Below, one piece after another: positions 9,191-19,506 of a stretch of 64,000 bases of DNA. The number at the start of each line of letters is the position of its first letter. Position 1 is the stretch's first letter. The stretch comes from Alteromonas naphthalenivorans. GTDB lineage: Bacteria; Pseudomonadota; Gammaproteobacteria; Enterobacterales; Alteromonadaceae. The stretch lies in the NCBI RefSeq assembly GCF_000213655.1, contig NC_015554.1, positions 1,550,001 to 1,614,000 on the forward strand, written 5' to 3'. The notes under the pieces were generated by a model. That model saw only the letters and a program-made list of their open reading frames with translations, did no database searches and had not been told where the DNA came from. The position numbers and the translations under genes were made by a program.

Positions 9191-10366
9191 ATGGATGTGT
9201 ATTCTTCAGATGTCATTGCCGCGCAAAGTGGAGATATTAAAGCTTTTGAGCGCTTAATTAATGCAAGCAAAAATACGGTAAGTGCAATTGCGCTTGGTAT
9301 TGTAAAAGACATGGATGCTAGCGAAGACGTAGCGCAAAAAGTATTTATTAACTGTTGGCAAAATCTATCTACTTTGACCAACCCCAAAAGCTTTATGCCT
9401 TGGGTACGCCAAATGGCGCGTTATATGGCCATTAATTATCTACGAGACAATAAAGTTTCGAAATCGATAAAAGGTGATGAGGGCGAAAATATACTGGCAA
9501 GTTTCTGTAAAAGTGACGATGCGCTGGAAACTAAGATATCAGACGAGCAAACAAAGAAAATAATCGCAGCCCTTATAGATGAACTGCCATCGGATAGTAG
9601 AGAAGTGGTGTTGTTATATTATCGAGAGCAATGTTCTACAAAACATGTCGCGCAATTACTTGATATTTCTGATGCTGCAGTAAGAAAAAAGCTTTCGCGA
9701 GCACGAGCCATGCTTAAAACCCTAACGCTGGACAAATTCAGTCGCATTATTATTGCCACAACGCCTACGGTCACATTTACTTCAATGACGCTAACCTTAT
9801 TAGCTAACCCTAAATCTGCAACTGCGGCGGTAGCCGTAGGGGCTACGGGAAGTGCTTCTAAAGGCGGTGTATTTAACAGTCTTTGGAGTAAAGTGTTGTG
9901 GGTATTTAGTGGCGCTATGTTAGGTGCGCTTGTTGCCATGGTAGCGGTAATTGCATCACATAAGTTAGCCGAACGTCACATGAAACATGAGCCTGATAAG
10001 AAAAAACTTAAGCGGGTGCGTAATTACACCTTAGTGTGGATTTTTGTTTGGGGTATGCTATTTGCGGCCTCTTATGAATTGTCTACTGGATTTATAATTC
10101 CATTGTTAACCTACTGCGGGTTTGGTGCAGGTATCGCAATTTTAACAAAGCGGGCTCATCAGATTATTTACTCGACTTCGCAGAAACTAAATACGCCATC
10201 TTCCGATATAAAGTATGAACAGCACGGACAGCTCAAAGGGGAAAACATTCAATATGAGCAATCAATGAATGTTTCTAACATGCTAGGTCTTTACGGTGGT
10301 CTTATTCTTGGTTTTATAGGGTTAATCGCAGGGCTGATTAATAGTGGGCGATTGGTAATAGGTTAA
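9191..10366 (+). CDS. ECF sigma factor fused to a C-terminal membrane domain
   Basis: The first about 175 residues form an ECF-type sigma factor: region 2 (AFERLINASKN through MPWVRQMARYMAINYLRD) and region 4 (LPSDSREVVLLYYREQCSTKHVAQLLDIS, then AAVRKKLSRAR). After residue 180 the protein continues for more than 200 residues with about four membrane helices (near 230-250, 275-292, 298-318 and 365-388). A standard ECF sigma factor ends near 180-200 residues. This one would be tethered to the inner membrane and may combine sigma and regulatory roles. There is no separate anti-sigma gene next to it. Its 3' end overlaps the convergent neighbour by 4 bp. Confidence 0.75.
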   Translation: MDVYSSDVIAAQSGDIKAFERLINASKNTVSAIALGIVKDMDASEDVAQKVFINCWQNLSTLTNPKSFMPWVRQMARYMAINYLRDNKVSKSIKGDEGENILASFCKSDDALETKISDEQTKKIIAALIDELPSDSREVVLLYYREQCSTKHVAQLLDISDAAVRKKLSRARAMLKTLTLDKFSRIIIATTPTVTFTSMTLTLLANPKSATAAVAVGATGSASKGGVFNSLWSKVLWVFSGAMLGALVAMVAVIASHKLAERHMKHEPDKKKLKRVRNYTLVWIFVWGMLFAASYELSTGFIIPLLTYCGFGAGIAILTKRAHQIIYSTSQKLNTPSSDIKYEQHGQLKGENIQYEQSMNVSNMLGLYGGLILGFIGLIAGLINSGRLVIG

Positions 10367-11736
10367 TCTGCTTCACGTACTTCCAGCGCTTCAATATTGA
10401 TAATAGTAGAGCGGTTTAGGGTTATCTTAAATCGCTGTACTTGCTGGTGCTTTTGCTTGTCAGTATGCATGAGCACTACATTTATTTGATAGCGTCGCTC
10501 TACAGCCTGCTTAGTAATTTTATTGTTTTCTAGCGAATACAGCCTACCTTCGCCTTTTTTGAGAAAGCGAACAAAAGGGGTGAGGTTAAAATAAATACGC
10601 TGTTGTATATCATCGTAACCTGGCAAGAAGCTTTTCGCATTTACGCGAGTGTCACTACGAAAATGTAACAGCTGAGCGGCTTGTTTGTTTTGCTGCCTAC
10701 GGGTTTGATACAGTCTATCAACCTGCTTAGGTAAATCTCTATTACGAATGTATTCAAGCCAAATAGTTTGGGTGGCTATTCTGCTTTTATTTACGCTGTG
10801 GCTATAAATAATTTTCCACTTCGGTAAACCTTTTTGAATACGCCTCCAAATTACCCGCGTAATGTCTTCTTTAAAGATTTCCCGTAGCCCATAAATAACC
10901 CCCAGAATACCTACGAAGGCCACCGTCACCTCAGTGAAATTAGTACGAGCGTTTAGCACTAAAACCATCACTGCAGCCATGATCACAGCGGTTACCGTAC
11001 CTTTAACCAAGCGGTTTAAATAAGTATTAAGGCTTTTCGTTTTCTTTTGAAATACCACACCGTATTCAATTAAACGCTGTAATAGCCGCATTTTGTTCGT
11101 AATGCGGTTTGGGTCATCTAACGTAATCTGCGAATTGTACTGATTATCTGCGCGGTACTGACTTTCTCGTCTACAAAAATCGAAAAGAAATTTCCGCTCA
11201 CTGGAATAATCGCTACTTTTAGGGGCAGAGGATAATAGCTTTAAAAAAGACTGCTCTACCTGCCAACTCAAATAATTATCGGCATTCTCAAAATACGCCC
11301 GGAGTTTTTCGTCAGAAGGGGTGTAGCGCCTAAGTTTTTTTAACAGAGCTGAGGTTTGCTCTGCTAGCACGATAGCTTGAGGATAAAACGTTTTGCTATC
11401 TTTAATCTTCAGCGTTTGCTTAACGTCTGTGTCGAGTGCGGTACGGATTTGATACGAGTATAAGTTTAAATTTAAGCGGTAATCACTTTGCTCGCCTTTT
11501 TTCTGACTGATAAAGCGGCTTCGAACCAAAGGAACATGCAACTGATCTGAATAATAGGCGCTGTGGTTTTGAATACTGTGGTGAAAATACTGTTCTTCGG
11601 TAAGGGTCTTCGAGCTAATACCCATTTCATCAGGCAGTGAAAAAAACAGGTCGAGACGCTGATGATCACTCGGTAATAGCTGATAATCGACTCTAAAAGA
11701 CAGGTTTTCATCTTGCGTGAGTTTAATTTTGTGCAC
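10363..11736 (-). CDS. Unknown membrane protein, 457 residues
   Basis: I do not recognise this protein. The N-terminal half (1-240) is soluble and charged, the middle has two adjacent membrane helices (about 243-282; LNARTNFTEVTVAFVGILG is the second), and the C-terminal part is basic and soluble. A hairpin of two helices with both large domains on the cytoplasmic side is the likely topology. Its first ATG lies just after an AT-rich region. The stop overlaps the end of the sigma-factor gene on the other strand, so the two genes converge with no room for a terminator. Confidence 0.65.
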   Translation of the reverse strand: MHKIKLTQDENLSFRVDYQLLPSDHQRLDLFFSLPDEMGISSKTLTEEQYFHHSIQNHSAYYSDQLHVPLVRSRFISQKKGEQSDYRLNLNLYSYQIRTALDTDVKQTLKIKDSKTFYPQAIVLAEQTSALLKKLRRYTPSDEKLRAYFENADNYLSWQVEQSFLKLLSSAPKSSDYSSERKFLFDFCRRESQYRADNQYNSQITLDDPNRITNKMRLLQRLIEYGVVFQKKTKSLNTYLNRLVKGTVTAVIMAAVMVLVLNARTNFTEVTVAFVGILGVIYGLREIFKEDITRVIWRRIQKGLPKWKIIYSHSVNKSRIATQTIWLEYIRNRDLPKQVDRLYQTRRQQNKQAAQLLHFRSDTRVNAKSFLPGYDDIQQRIYFNLTPFVRFLKKGEGRLYSLENNKITKQAVERRYQINVVLMHTDKQKHQQVQRFKITLNRSTIINIEALEVREAD

Positions 11737-12003
11737 TTAGGTAATTTTCGCCTTATTCATCACTGTGTTACCGCTTCTTACGAAAGTATGCACTATTTTG
11801 GTTTTGTTACGAAGAATACTACGAATTAAATTGCACTAATATCGCCACTGATAGCACGCTACTACACGTTGAAACCATTCGAACTAAACAATTCTGTCTG
11901 TCCACTTATGAAATACTCTTATGAAATAAGACTAACTTCTTCGGATTTTTCTGGTTGTTTTGTAATCTTCTTATAGGCTGGTACTTAGTGTAAGGAATTG
12001 TTC

Positions 12004-12081
12004 GTGTTCAATCTAATCGGTAATTCTAAAAAGCGAATGTTGTCGAAGGCCATGATAACTACCCCTTTAAATTGTATATAA
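12004..12081 (+). CDS. Possible 25-residue basic peptide
   Basis: A GTG at 12004 opens a frame of 25 codons ending in TAA, reading MFNLIGNSKKRMLSKAM followed by ITTPLNCI. AAGGA at 11992-11996 stands 7 nt before the GTG, which is canonical ribosome-binding spacing. Nothing is recognised. It might be a leader peptide or a chance frame; only the good ribosome site makes it worth listing. Confidence 0.25.
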   Translation: MFNLIGNSKKRMLSKAMITTPLNCI

Positions 12082-12251
12082 ATAAATCTAAATCGAAAGA
12101 ATTAAGCTAATAAAACAGCGTATTGTGCGCATTTTAACCTTTGTGTTTGGGTTCAAACAAAGCGCCTTAGATTTAGCTCAAATCATTTTTAAATAAATTC
12201 AGCCTTTGTCAACGTTGAATTATTAGTGTTAATCCCTTAGTATTTATTTTT

Positions 12252-12269
12252 ATTGAACGATCAATTAAT
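12252..12269. promoter_or_regulatory. BetI-like operator upstream of betBA
   Basis: ATTGAACGATCAATTAAT is an imperfect palindrome close to the BetI operator type (ATTGAACG followed by CAAT and AAT, as between betT and betI in E. coli). It lies about 310 bp before betB. No betI gene is in the window, so the repressor would be encoded elsewhere. Choline-inducible control is an inference. Confidence 0.4.
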
Positions 12270-12576
12270 AAAAAATACACATTTCTCAGATAGAGTTAGA
12301 TTTCTTTTTTAGTCTTCAATACACAATAGAGGGGCTTCTTTAATCTATCTTTCAGTTAGCCGCTGTATAACGGTTGCAAAGCATTTGTAGGCGTTAGTGA
12401 AAACGCTGTTTGTAAACGTTTTAAGCATAAATAACGGATTCAAGACGTTAATTAAGCAGTATGTGTGTTATTTCGAGCGATCAGGCCTGCGTGAAGCGGT
12501 AAGCACGCCTGACGAAGTAAATTTGAACAATATCAGTGGGTTCTAAGCTGCTGATAGTTATCAAAATAGGTTTAAT

Positions 12577-14040
12577 GTGACGACTCCAGTTTATCAAAAT
12601 TTTATTCACGGCAAGTTCATTGCTAATAGCAGTGGTGAGACGTTTGCGGTTAAAAACCCTGCTACCGACGACGTTATTTACCATGTTGAAGTGGCAGACG
12701 AAGCGGTACAACAAGCGGCAATAGCAAGCGCAAAAGAAGGCTTTGCTATTTGGTCTGCTATGACACCGGTTGAGCGCAGCCGTATTCTATTAAAAGCGGT
12801 AGCGTTACTTCGTGAACGAAATGATGAGCTGGCTAAAATTGAAGTGCTAGATACCGGTAAACCTTGGCAAGAAGCCGAGTGTGTAGACGTTGTAACCGGT
12901 GCTGATGTCATTGAGTACTTTGCTGGCCTTGCTCCTACGCAAGTAGGTCAACAGCAGATGGTAGGCGACGACTTCTACTATACACGTAAAGAGCCACTTG
13001 GCATTTGTGCAGGTATTGGTGCCTGGAACTACCCATTACAAATTGCATGTTGGAAGTCTGGCCCAGCCTTAGCGGCAGGTAACGCCTTACTATTTAAACC
13101 TTCAGAAGAAACACCATTAGGTGCTATTAAACTTGCTGAAATTTTCTTTGAAGCGGGCGTACCCGCTGGCGTGTTCAATGTTGTACAAGGTGCAGCAGAA
13201 GTTGGCCAATGGTTAACCCAACACCCAGATATTGAAAAAGTGTCTTTTACTGGCGAAGTCGGTACAGGCAAAAAAGTAGTGGCGAATGCAGCCGGTTCAT
13301 TAAAAGACGTCACCATGGAACTTGGTGGTAAATCGCCATTGTTGGTGTTTGAAGACGCCGACGTATCGCAAGCAGTAAGCGCAGCCATGCTGGGTAACTT
13401 TTATACCCAAGGTGAAGTTTGCACAAACTGTACACGGGTTTACGTGCATAAATCGGTATACCAAGCCTTTATTGACGAACTTAAAACCCGTACAGAACAA
13501 AACATAGTGGCTGGCGACCCGCTCGATCCAAACGTGAATTTAGGCGCACTTATTTCTAAAAATCACCAAGACTTAGTGATGAGCTACATCAATAAAGGTG
13601 TTGAAGAAGGCGCTACCGTGCTAACGGGCGGTACAACGCTTAACCCTGAATCAGCGCCAAACGGCTACTTTGTAGCACCTACTGTATTCACCGATTGCAC
13701 CGACGAAATGACTATTGTTAAAGAAGAAATCTTTGGCCCAGTCATGAGTGTGTTGGTGTTTGAAGACGAAGCCGATGTTATTCAGCGTGCTAACAATACC
13801 CACTTAGGTTTGGCTGCAGGTGTGTTTACCAAAGATATTAAACGGGCACATCGCGTTATCCATAAGCTGCAAGCCGGTATTTGTTGGATAAACAGCTATG
13901 GTAATTCACCGGCTGAAATGCCAGTGGGCGGCTATAAGCAGTCTGGTATTGGCCGCGAAAATGGAATTGAAACGCTAGATCACTACACCCAGACCAAATC
14001 TGTATATGTGGGCATGACCGACATAGAGAGCCCGTTTTAA
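12577..14040 (+). CDS. betB: Betaine aldehyde dehydrogenase
   Basis: The 487-residue protein is a full-length NAD(P)-dependent aldehyde dehydrogenase that oxidises betaine aldehyde to glycine betaine in the cytoplasm. Visible family parts are [19 protein letters not shown], the cofactor motif FTGEVGTGK, the glutamate motif [16 protein letters not shown], and the catalytic-cysteine segment [10 protein letters not shown]. BetB proteins usually have glycine where the second cysteine stands (CTNC). Translation starts with GTG at 12577. The stop overlaps the start of betA (TAATG), so the two are translationally coupled. A BetI-like site lies upstream. The identification relies on this pairing with choline dehydrogenase; related aldehyde dehydrogenases are the alternative. 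Confidence 0.9.
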   Translation: MTTPVYQNFIHGKFIANSSGETFAVKNPATDDVIYHVEVADEAVQQAAIASAKEGFAIWSAMTPVERSRILLKAVALLRERNDELAKIEVLDTGKPWQEAECVDVVTGADVIEYFAGLAPTQVGQQQMVGDDFYYTRKEPLGICAGIGAWNYPLQIACWKSGPALAAGNALLFKPSEETPLGAIKLAEIFFEAGVPAGVFNVVQGAAEVGQWLTQHPDIEKVSFTGEVGTGKKVVANAAGSLKDVTMELGGKSPLLVFEDADVSQAVSAAMLGNFYTQGEVCTNCTRVYVHKSVYQAFIDELKTRTEQNIVAGDPLDPNVNLGALISKNHQDLVMSYINKGVEEGATVLTGGTTLNPESAPNGYFVAPTVFTDCTDEMTIVKEEIFGPVMSVLVFEDEADVIQRANNTHLGLAAGVFTKDIKRAHRVIHKLQAGICWINSYGNSPAEMPVGGYKQSGIGRENGIETLDHYTQTKSVYVGMTDIESPF

Positions 14041-15710
14041 TGAGTAAGCAAGCATATGATTACATCATAGTGGGTGCTGGCTCTGCAGGGTGTGTGTTGG
14101 CTAACCGACTATCAGAAGACGCAAATAATAACGTGCTTTTGCTAGAAACCGGCGGCAGTGATAAAAGCATTTTTATTAAAATGCCCACGGCGTTATCTAT
14201 TCCCATGAATACCGACAAATATGCATGGCAGTTCCACACCGAAGAAGAGCCGTTTCTAGATAACCGCAAAATGCATTGCCCACGAGGTAAGGTATTGGGT
14301 GGTTCCTCATCAATTAACGGTATGGTGTACGTTCGCGGCCATGCAAAAGATTTCGATGAGTGGGAAGAACACGGCGCCCAAGGCTGGAACTACCAAGCTT
14401 GTTTACCTTATTTTCAAAAAGCCGAGTCATTTTATTTAGGTAATGATGACTACCGTGGTGGAAAGGGCCCTTTAGGGGTTAACAATGGCAACGAAATGGC
14501 CAACCCTTTATACACCGCCTTTATAGAAGCGGGAAAGGAAGCGGGCTACGCTACAACGGCTGATTATAACGCCGCCCAGCAGGAAGGCTTTGGTCCAATG
14601 CACATGACCGTGAAAGACGGCGTGCGCAGTTCGGCTAGCCGTGAATACCTAGACCCGGTTAAATCGCGGAAAAACCTAACGCTTGTTACCGGTGCCCTGG
14701 CTGAAAAAGTCATACTTGAAGGTAAAAAAGCGGTGGGTGTGCAGTACAGCGTAAACGGTAAACGTGTTACCGCAAAAGCCAATAAAGAGGTGGTGTTAAG
14801 TGCCGGTTCTATTGGCTCGCCACACCTTTTACAACTTTCTGGCATTGGCGACAGCGAAACGCTTAAAGCAGCAGGCGTTGACGTTAAGCACCATTTGCCA
14901 GGGGTAGGGCAGAACCTACAAGATCACTTGGAGTTTTACTTTCAATATAAGTGCAAACAGCCTATTACGCTTAACGGTAAATTAGGGCTGATTTCAAAAG
15001 GACTAATTGGTGCACGTTGGATGTTTACCCGCAAAGGGTTAGGCGCCACCAACCATTTTGAGTCTTGCGCGTTTATTCGCTCGAAGCCTGGTGTTGAATG
15101 GCCAGATATTCAGTATCACTTCTTACCAGCGGCCATGCGTTACGACGGGCTCAGTGCCTTTGATGGCCATGGTTTTCAGGTGCATGTTGGTCACAACAAG
15201 CCTAAAAGCCGCGGTGCCGTTACTATTAAAACGGCTAATCCTACCGACGCACCCAAAATTCAATTTAACTACTTGCAGCATCAAGACGACATTGAAGGCT
15301 TTCGTGCCTGCGTGCGTTTAACCCGTGAAATCATTGAACAAAGCGCGTTTGACGACTACCGAGAAGATGAAATTCAACCTGGTAAGCATATTCAAACCGA
15401 TGAAGAAATTGACGCCTTCGTGCGCCAAGCGGTTGAAAGCGCTTATCACCCGTCTTGCTCGTGCAAAATGGGTGAAGATGCCATGGCAGTAGTGAATTCC
15501 AATACGCAAGTACATGGTATTGAGAGCCTACGTGTTGTGGATTCTTCAATTTTCCCAACCGTACCTAATGGCAACTTAAACGCGCCTACCATTATGGTGG
15601 CAGAAAAAGCGGCTGATTTAATACTGGGCAAGCCTGCGCTAGCACATTCACCGGTTAACGTTGCTACATCAAATAATTGGGAAACGGTTCAGCGTAATTC
15701 AACGATTTAA
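14040..15710 (+). CDS. betA: Choline dehydrogenase (GMC oxidoreductase)
   Basis: The 556-residue flavoprotein has the GMC fold. The N-terminal FAD motif is [16 protein letters not shown]; the first GMC signature is [18 protein letters not shown], with the second near [20 protein letters not shown]. The catalytic histidine sits in [11 protein letters not shown], and the C-terminus has [19 protein letters not shown]. It oxidises choline to betaine aldehyde at the membrane, feeding BetB. Length and motifs match BetA. The ATG overlaps the betB stop by one base. Other GMC alcohol dehydrogenases are possible in principle, but the order betB-betA makes the choline role likely. Confidence 0.92.
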   Translation: MSKQAYDYIIVGAGSAGCVLANRLSEDANNNVLLLETGGSDKSIFIKMPTALSIPMNTDKYAWQFHTEEEPFLDNRKMHCPRGKVLGGSSSINGMVYVRGHAKDFDEWEEHGAQGWNYQACLPYFQKAESFYLGNDDYRGGKGPLGVNNGNEMANPLYTAFIEAGKEAGYATTADYNAAQQEGFGPMHMTVKDGVRSSASREYLDPVKSRKNLTLVTGALAEKVILEGKKAVGVQYSVNGKRVTAKANKEVVLSAGSIGSPHLLQLSGIGDSETLKAAGVDVKHHLPGVGQNLQDHLEFYFQYKCKQPITLNGKLGLISKGLIGARWMFTRKGLGATNHFESCAFIRSKPGVEWPDIQYHFLPAAMRYDGLSAFDGHGFQVHVGHNKPKSRGAVTIKTANPTDAPKIQFNYLQHQDDIEGFRACVRLTREIIEQSAFDDYREDEIQPGKHIQTDEEIDAFVRQAVESAYHPSCSCKMGEDAMAVVNSNTQVHGIESLRVVDSSIFPTVPNGNLNAPTIMVAEKAADLILGKPALAHSPVNVATSNNWETVQRNSTI

Positions 15711-15724
15711 TCTGAGCGGCCTAC

Positions 15725-15752
15725 ACGTACCAAAAAGGCATTTTTGGTACGT
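15725..15752. terminator. Perfect 12-bp hairpin between betA and the carrier gene
   Basis: ACGTACCAAAAA (15725-15736) and TTTTTGGTACGT (15741-15752) are exact complements around a GGCA loop. It lies 15 nt after the betA stop, with no T-tract after the stem on the + strand. It could be a partial terminator or an RNA-stability element that lowers expression of the downstream carrier relative to betBA. Confidence 0.5.
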
Positions 15753-15813
15753 ATGAAAAATATAACAACAGGAAGAAAGATGAAGCATTATCGATTGTTT
15801 TGGGGAGGTAGTA

Positions 15814-17031
15814 ATGACCTTATGGCTTAATGCTGGGATCATTTTCACCCTATTAGCCATTGTGGTTATTCTTGTTAAATGGGGAAATGTGAAGTGTATC
15901 GGTGTCACCCCGGTTAGGCTTTTCACTTTTATCGCCATTCTATTTACCTCGGGCCTAGACGTTGGCCTAATCATGTTTCCGCTTACCGAGTTCGGTGGCT
16001 ATGCAAACATAGCAGCGAACCCTGAATACGCCTTTACTAACCCTATTGCCATTGAGTTTGGCTATTGGGGCTTTCTAATATGGGGCTTTTACTTTCTTAC
16101 CTGTTTTTATTTTTGCGTGGTAGAGCCCAAGGTTAAGTTCTTCGAAATACCACTGGTTAAATTCATTAATAACGTGGTGATTATTGGTACCTGCGCCTTT
16201 ACCGCATTTTTACTACTGTCGAATTTACCCTGGTATTTACCCGCTATCGGCGATGGCGAATCTATCATTCCAATTTTCTATTTCATCGTGTTCGCGGCTA
16301 TCTGCTTTGCGGTTTACTCGAGCACCGACATTAAATATGTACGGCTATTAAGTATCTCTACCACATGGTTGTTTATTGCGTTAATTGGCTTCATGTGGGC
16401 GGGCGCCTTCTTGGGAAGTCACAGCCAAATTGCCGCATTTACACATAATTTAGAACTCATCGGTAGTTACTTTGGAAACATTGAACACTTCGTATTGCCG
16501 CTAAACGAATACCACGAGTTTTACCTATTTTGGTGGTTCGCGTGGAGCATCATGATTGGGCAGTTCACTTCGCGTTTTGTAGGTGGTTTACGCACCTATC
16601 AAGTGCTAGGTGCCATGCTGATATTTCCCTCAATACCTATCGCGGTATGGTTTAGCGTTATTTATCAATATCACGAAGCTGGCATACCCACCACGGGCTT
16701 AAAGAATTTTGCGATGGCCTTCGTAGGGATTGTATTTGTTATTAACTCATTAGATTCGCTAATTCGCCTGTACACAGACAACTTAAATTTAACGGTGAAG
16801 CGCTTTGGCAGATTTAAATATATTGCCATGAATGTCGTCATGCTTTCCTTGCTGACACTGCTTTTTAAATTCGAGTTTTTACAAATTCAGTGGGTAGGGG
16901 CGTTAGTCATCGGCCTGTTTTTCAGCTGTGCGTTTTTCATGCTGTATCGCAAACCTAAAACCGTAAAAAATATCGATAGTTCTCCTGAAGACAACGAAAT
17001 CGATTTTACAAAAATAGATTCAGGGCCTTAA
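15814..17031 (+). CDS. Divergent short BCCT-type carrier
   Basis: The 405-residue protein has about eleven membrane helices. Two segments align with betaine/choline/carnitine carriers: FTSGLDVGLIMFPLTEFGGY matches the glycine-rich TM3 region (FAAGMGIGLMFFGVAEPL in the BCCT protein at 39 kb), and FYLFWWFAWSIMIGQFTSRF (from residue 236) matches the tryptophan-rich TM8 motif. It lacks the long termini of osmotic BetT/BetP proteins and is about 100 residues shorter than a minimal BCCT. A strong Shine-Dalgarno, GGGGAGG, precedes the ATG. Placement after betBA suggests uptake of choline or a related compound, but the substrate cannot be read from the sequence. Confidence 0.7.
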   Translation: MTLWLNAGIIFTLLAIVVILVKWGNVKCIGVTPVRLFTFIAILFTSGLDVGLIMFPLTEFGGYANIAANPEYAFTNPIAIEFGYWGFLIWGFYFLTCFYFCVVEPKVKFFEIPLVKFINNVVIIGTCAFTAFLLLSNLPWYLPAIGDGESIIPIFYFIVFAAICFAVYSSTDIKYVRLLSISTTWLFIALIGFMWAGAFLGSHSQIAAFTHNLELIGSYFGNIEHFVLPLNEYHEFYLFWWFAWSIMIGQFTSRFVGGLRTYQVLGAMLIFPSIPIAVWFSVIYQYHEAGIPTTGLKNFAMAFVGIVFVINSLDSLIRLYTDNLNLTVKRFGRFKYIAMNVVMLSLLTLLFKFEFLQIQWVGALVIGLFFSCAFFMLYRKPKTVKNIDSSPEDNEIDFTKIDSGP

Positions 17032-17101
17032 GAGCCTCAAATAAAAACATCACTATCTATCTAATAACAGAAAATAAAACACAACACACAACGGGAGTTT
17101 T

Positions 17102-19459
17102 ATGAACACTTATGTGCCAAAAAAACGAAGCTTAATCGCTTTATCTGTACTTGCAGCGACGTCATTAACGTCAATGCATGCGCTAGCTCAAGAAGCAGAA
17201 ACGCAAGCAGCTGAAGAAGACAAAGATGTTGAATCAATATTAGTAACTGGGCGTAATGTTTCATACGCTAACAGTGCAACTTCAACAGAAATGAAAAAGC
17301 AACAAACCCCGATGACTAGCGCATTGGCACTTATCGACAATTTACCAGGTGTATTGGTAACTGAAGGCGACCCTTTTGGTTCTGATGAATGGTCTACTAC
17401 GATTTCAATTCGTGGTTTTCAGGTTAACCTTGACTCTCAGCAAATTGGGATGACCGTTGATGGCATCGCCAACGGTAACTCTAACTACGGTGGTGGTACT
17501 AAAGCCAGCCGATATATTGATACCGAAAACTTACGTGGCACGGTTGTTTCACAGGGTACCGCTGATATTAGCTCTCGTTCGAATGAAGCGCTAGGCGGTA
17601 CGATGGATTTCACAACCATCATGCCTGCACTAGACGAGCAACTAACAGTAAGCACTACGTTTGCAGAATACAATGCCAGTAAAGTGTATGTTCGTTATGA
17701 TACCGGCGAGATTGCTCCAGATACGTTTGCATGGATTTCGTTATCTACTCAGCAAAATGATGATTACATGGATGGGTCAGTGACTAATACCCGTGACCAT
17801 TTAGAAGGTAAAATCATTAGCACAATAGGTGAAGTAGACCTTACCGGCTACGTGAGTTACGACGATGCACAAGAATACACTTATCAACGTGTTTATGGGT
17901 TAGCCCAGTATGCTCAAAACCCGGAATGGGATGGACTAACTGATACGTGGTCTGGTATTCCTTATCAAGATCAGGTTTTTCGCGAAGGGTGGGTTACCGA
18001 GCGCGAGAATTTTTTTACCTATCTAAAAGCCGATTTCTCAGTAGGAAGCGTTGATTTTAGTACTAACGTTTATTATCACGAAAACGAAGGTGCAGGTAAG
18101 TGGAACCCATACTATATTGCCGATGTAACTGATGACGGCGCAGGTAATGCAAACTCTGAATTAAATACTTCAAGCACCGTAAACGGCGGCAGCACCTTAG
18201 GCCTAATCTACTTTGTTAATAGTGCTGGCGAAGCCCTTTCACCTATTGATAACTGTGTCAGTTCAATCAGTTCACCTTACGGTGGTGGTGGCGCTGAAGT
18301 TGATCCAAATTGCTATGAGCAAGGCGCTATTGCAGTAAGCTCTAACCGTCATACACATTACAACAAAAAGCGCTACGGTATTAACGGCGACTTCGTATGG
18401 AACACAACCATTGCCGATATGGACAACGTAGTTCGTGGTGGTTTTTGGTATGAAGATTATCAGCGTGACGAATACCGCGATTGGCACAAAACCATTGACG
18501 CTTCAACAAGCGCTCGCTACGAAAACACCCCTTATTGGATTCAGTACGACCGAGAGTTTCCTGTTGAAACCCTTATGTACTATGTTGAAAACGAACTCGA
18601 TGCAGGCTTCGCTAAAATTCGTTTAGGGGCAAAGCAGTTTAACGTTGATGTGTCTAAAGAAGACCAATTTACCCCTGAAAATAACTTAAACATATCCTCT
18701 GATTCCGATGTACTTATTTCAGCTGGTTTCGTTGCACCATTACCGGTTAATGGTTTAGAGCTTTTCGGTGGATATGCAGAGAACTTTGCAGCGGTTAAAG
18801 ATGCGGTATTAGAGCGTGACGACACTGATATCAGTACGGTAGAGCCAGAAACCGCAGACAATATCGATTTCGGTTTGCGTTATTCAACGCCTGGGTTCAA
18901 TGCAAGCTTAACGTATTACACGATTGAATTTGAAAACCGCATTACCTTTGTAAGTAACGAAGACGTAAATGGTATCGACTTCTTAGAATCTGCTGCAGGC
19001 GGCTACATCAATGACGGTGGTATTGAATCCGATGGTATAGAAGCATCTATTGATTACAACATTACTGATTCATTAGGCATCTATGTTTCATATACTAAAA
19101 ACGACTCGACTTACACTGACGAAGGCGTAAGCGGTAACACCGTAATCGGTTCGCCAGAAGACATGGCCGTAGTTAGTTTTGATTACACCAAAGGTGATTT
19201 CTACGCTGGCTTTAGCACAAAATACGTAGGTGAGCGTTTCCTAGACCAAGCTAATACACAAGAAACTGACTCTTACATTGTAAGTGACTTGTATTTAGGT
19301 AAAACGGCTTACGACATTGGCGGTAGCATTGATAGCGTGGAGCTAAGCTTTACCGTAAACAATGTGTTCGATGAAGATTACCTTGGTTCTATTGCTGCAA
19401 ACGCCGGATGGATTGGTGCCCCTCGCATCGCTTCTTTCAACGTACGCGTTGCTATGTAA
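17102..19459 (+). CDS. TonB-dependent outer-membrane receptor (choline locus)
   Basis: The 785-residue protein has a signal peptide (to about residue 29, HALAQ), a TonB-box-like VESILVTGR, a plug domain with TTISIRGFQVNLDSQQIGMTVDGI, and a 22-strand-type barrel ending in NVRVAM. GGGAG lies 7 nt before the ATG. It imports a substrate too large or scarce for porins. It stands between the BCCT-like carrier and a secreted PHP hydrolase, so its substrate may be a choline-containing compound; that is inference only. A strong terminator follows 50 bp after the stop. Confidence 0.88.
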   Translation: MNTYVPKKRSLIALSVLAATSLTSMHALAQEAETQAAEEDKDVESILVTGRNVSYANSATSTEMKKQQTPMTSALALIDNLPGVLVTEGDPFGSDEWSTTISIRGFQVNLDSQQIGMTVDGIANGNSNYGGGTKASRYIDTENLRGTVVSQGTADISSRSNEALGGTMDFTTIMPALDEQLTVSTTFAEYNASKVYVRYDTGEIAPDTFAWISLSTQQNDDYMDGSVTNTRDHLEGKIISTIGEVDLTGYVSYDDAQEYTYQRVYGLAQYAQNPEWDGLTDTWSGIPYQDQVFREGWVTERENFFTYLKADFSVGSVDFSTNVYYHENEGAGKWNPYYIADVTDDGAGNANSELNTSSTVNGGSTLGLIYFVNSAGEALSPIDNCVSSISSPYGGGGAEVDPNCYEQGAIAVSSNRHTHYNKKRYGINGDFVWNTTIADMDNVVRGGFWYEDYQRDEYRDWHKTIDASTSARYENTPYWIQYDREFPVETLMYYVENELDAGFAKIRLGAKQFNVDVSKEDQFTPENNLNISSDSDVLISAGFVAPLPVNGLELFGGYAENFAAVKDAVLERDDTDISTVEPETADNIDFGLRYSTPGFNASLTYYTIEFENRITFVSNEDVNGIDFLESAAGGYINDGGIESDGIEASIDYNITDSLGIYVSYTKNDSTYTDEGVSGNTVIGSPEDMAVVSFDYTKGDFYAGFSTKYVGERFLDQANTQETDSYIVSDLYLGKTAYDIGGSIDSVELSFTVNNVFDEDYLGSIAANAGWIGAPRIASFNVRVAM

Positions 19460-19506
19460 TTAAAGAGGTGTAAAAGCGTTATTCAATAGCGCTTTAGAAT
19501 AAAAAT

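Larger units (their letters stand above)
11737..12576. other. 840-bp AT-rich intergenic region before betB
   Basis: No long reading frame is present. The region holds the promoter of the unknown membrane protein on the left, a possible 25-codon peptide at 12004, an imperfect hairpin near 12139-12163, and a BetI-like operator at 12252. A GC-richer stretch from about 12470 to 12520 adjoins the betB leader. Apart from these I see no clear signal. Confidence 0.6.

Noticed and set aside
12139..12163. Imperfect CTTTGTGTTTG/CAAACAAAG hairpin as a terminator
   Set aside because: The stem is interrupted, there is no T-tract and no upstream gene ends there.
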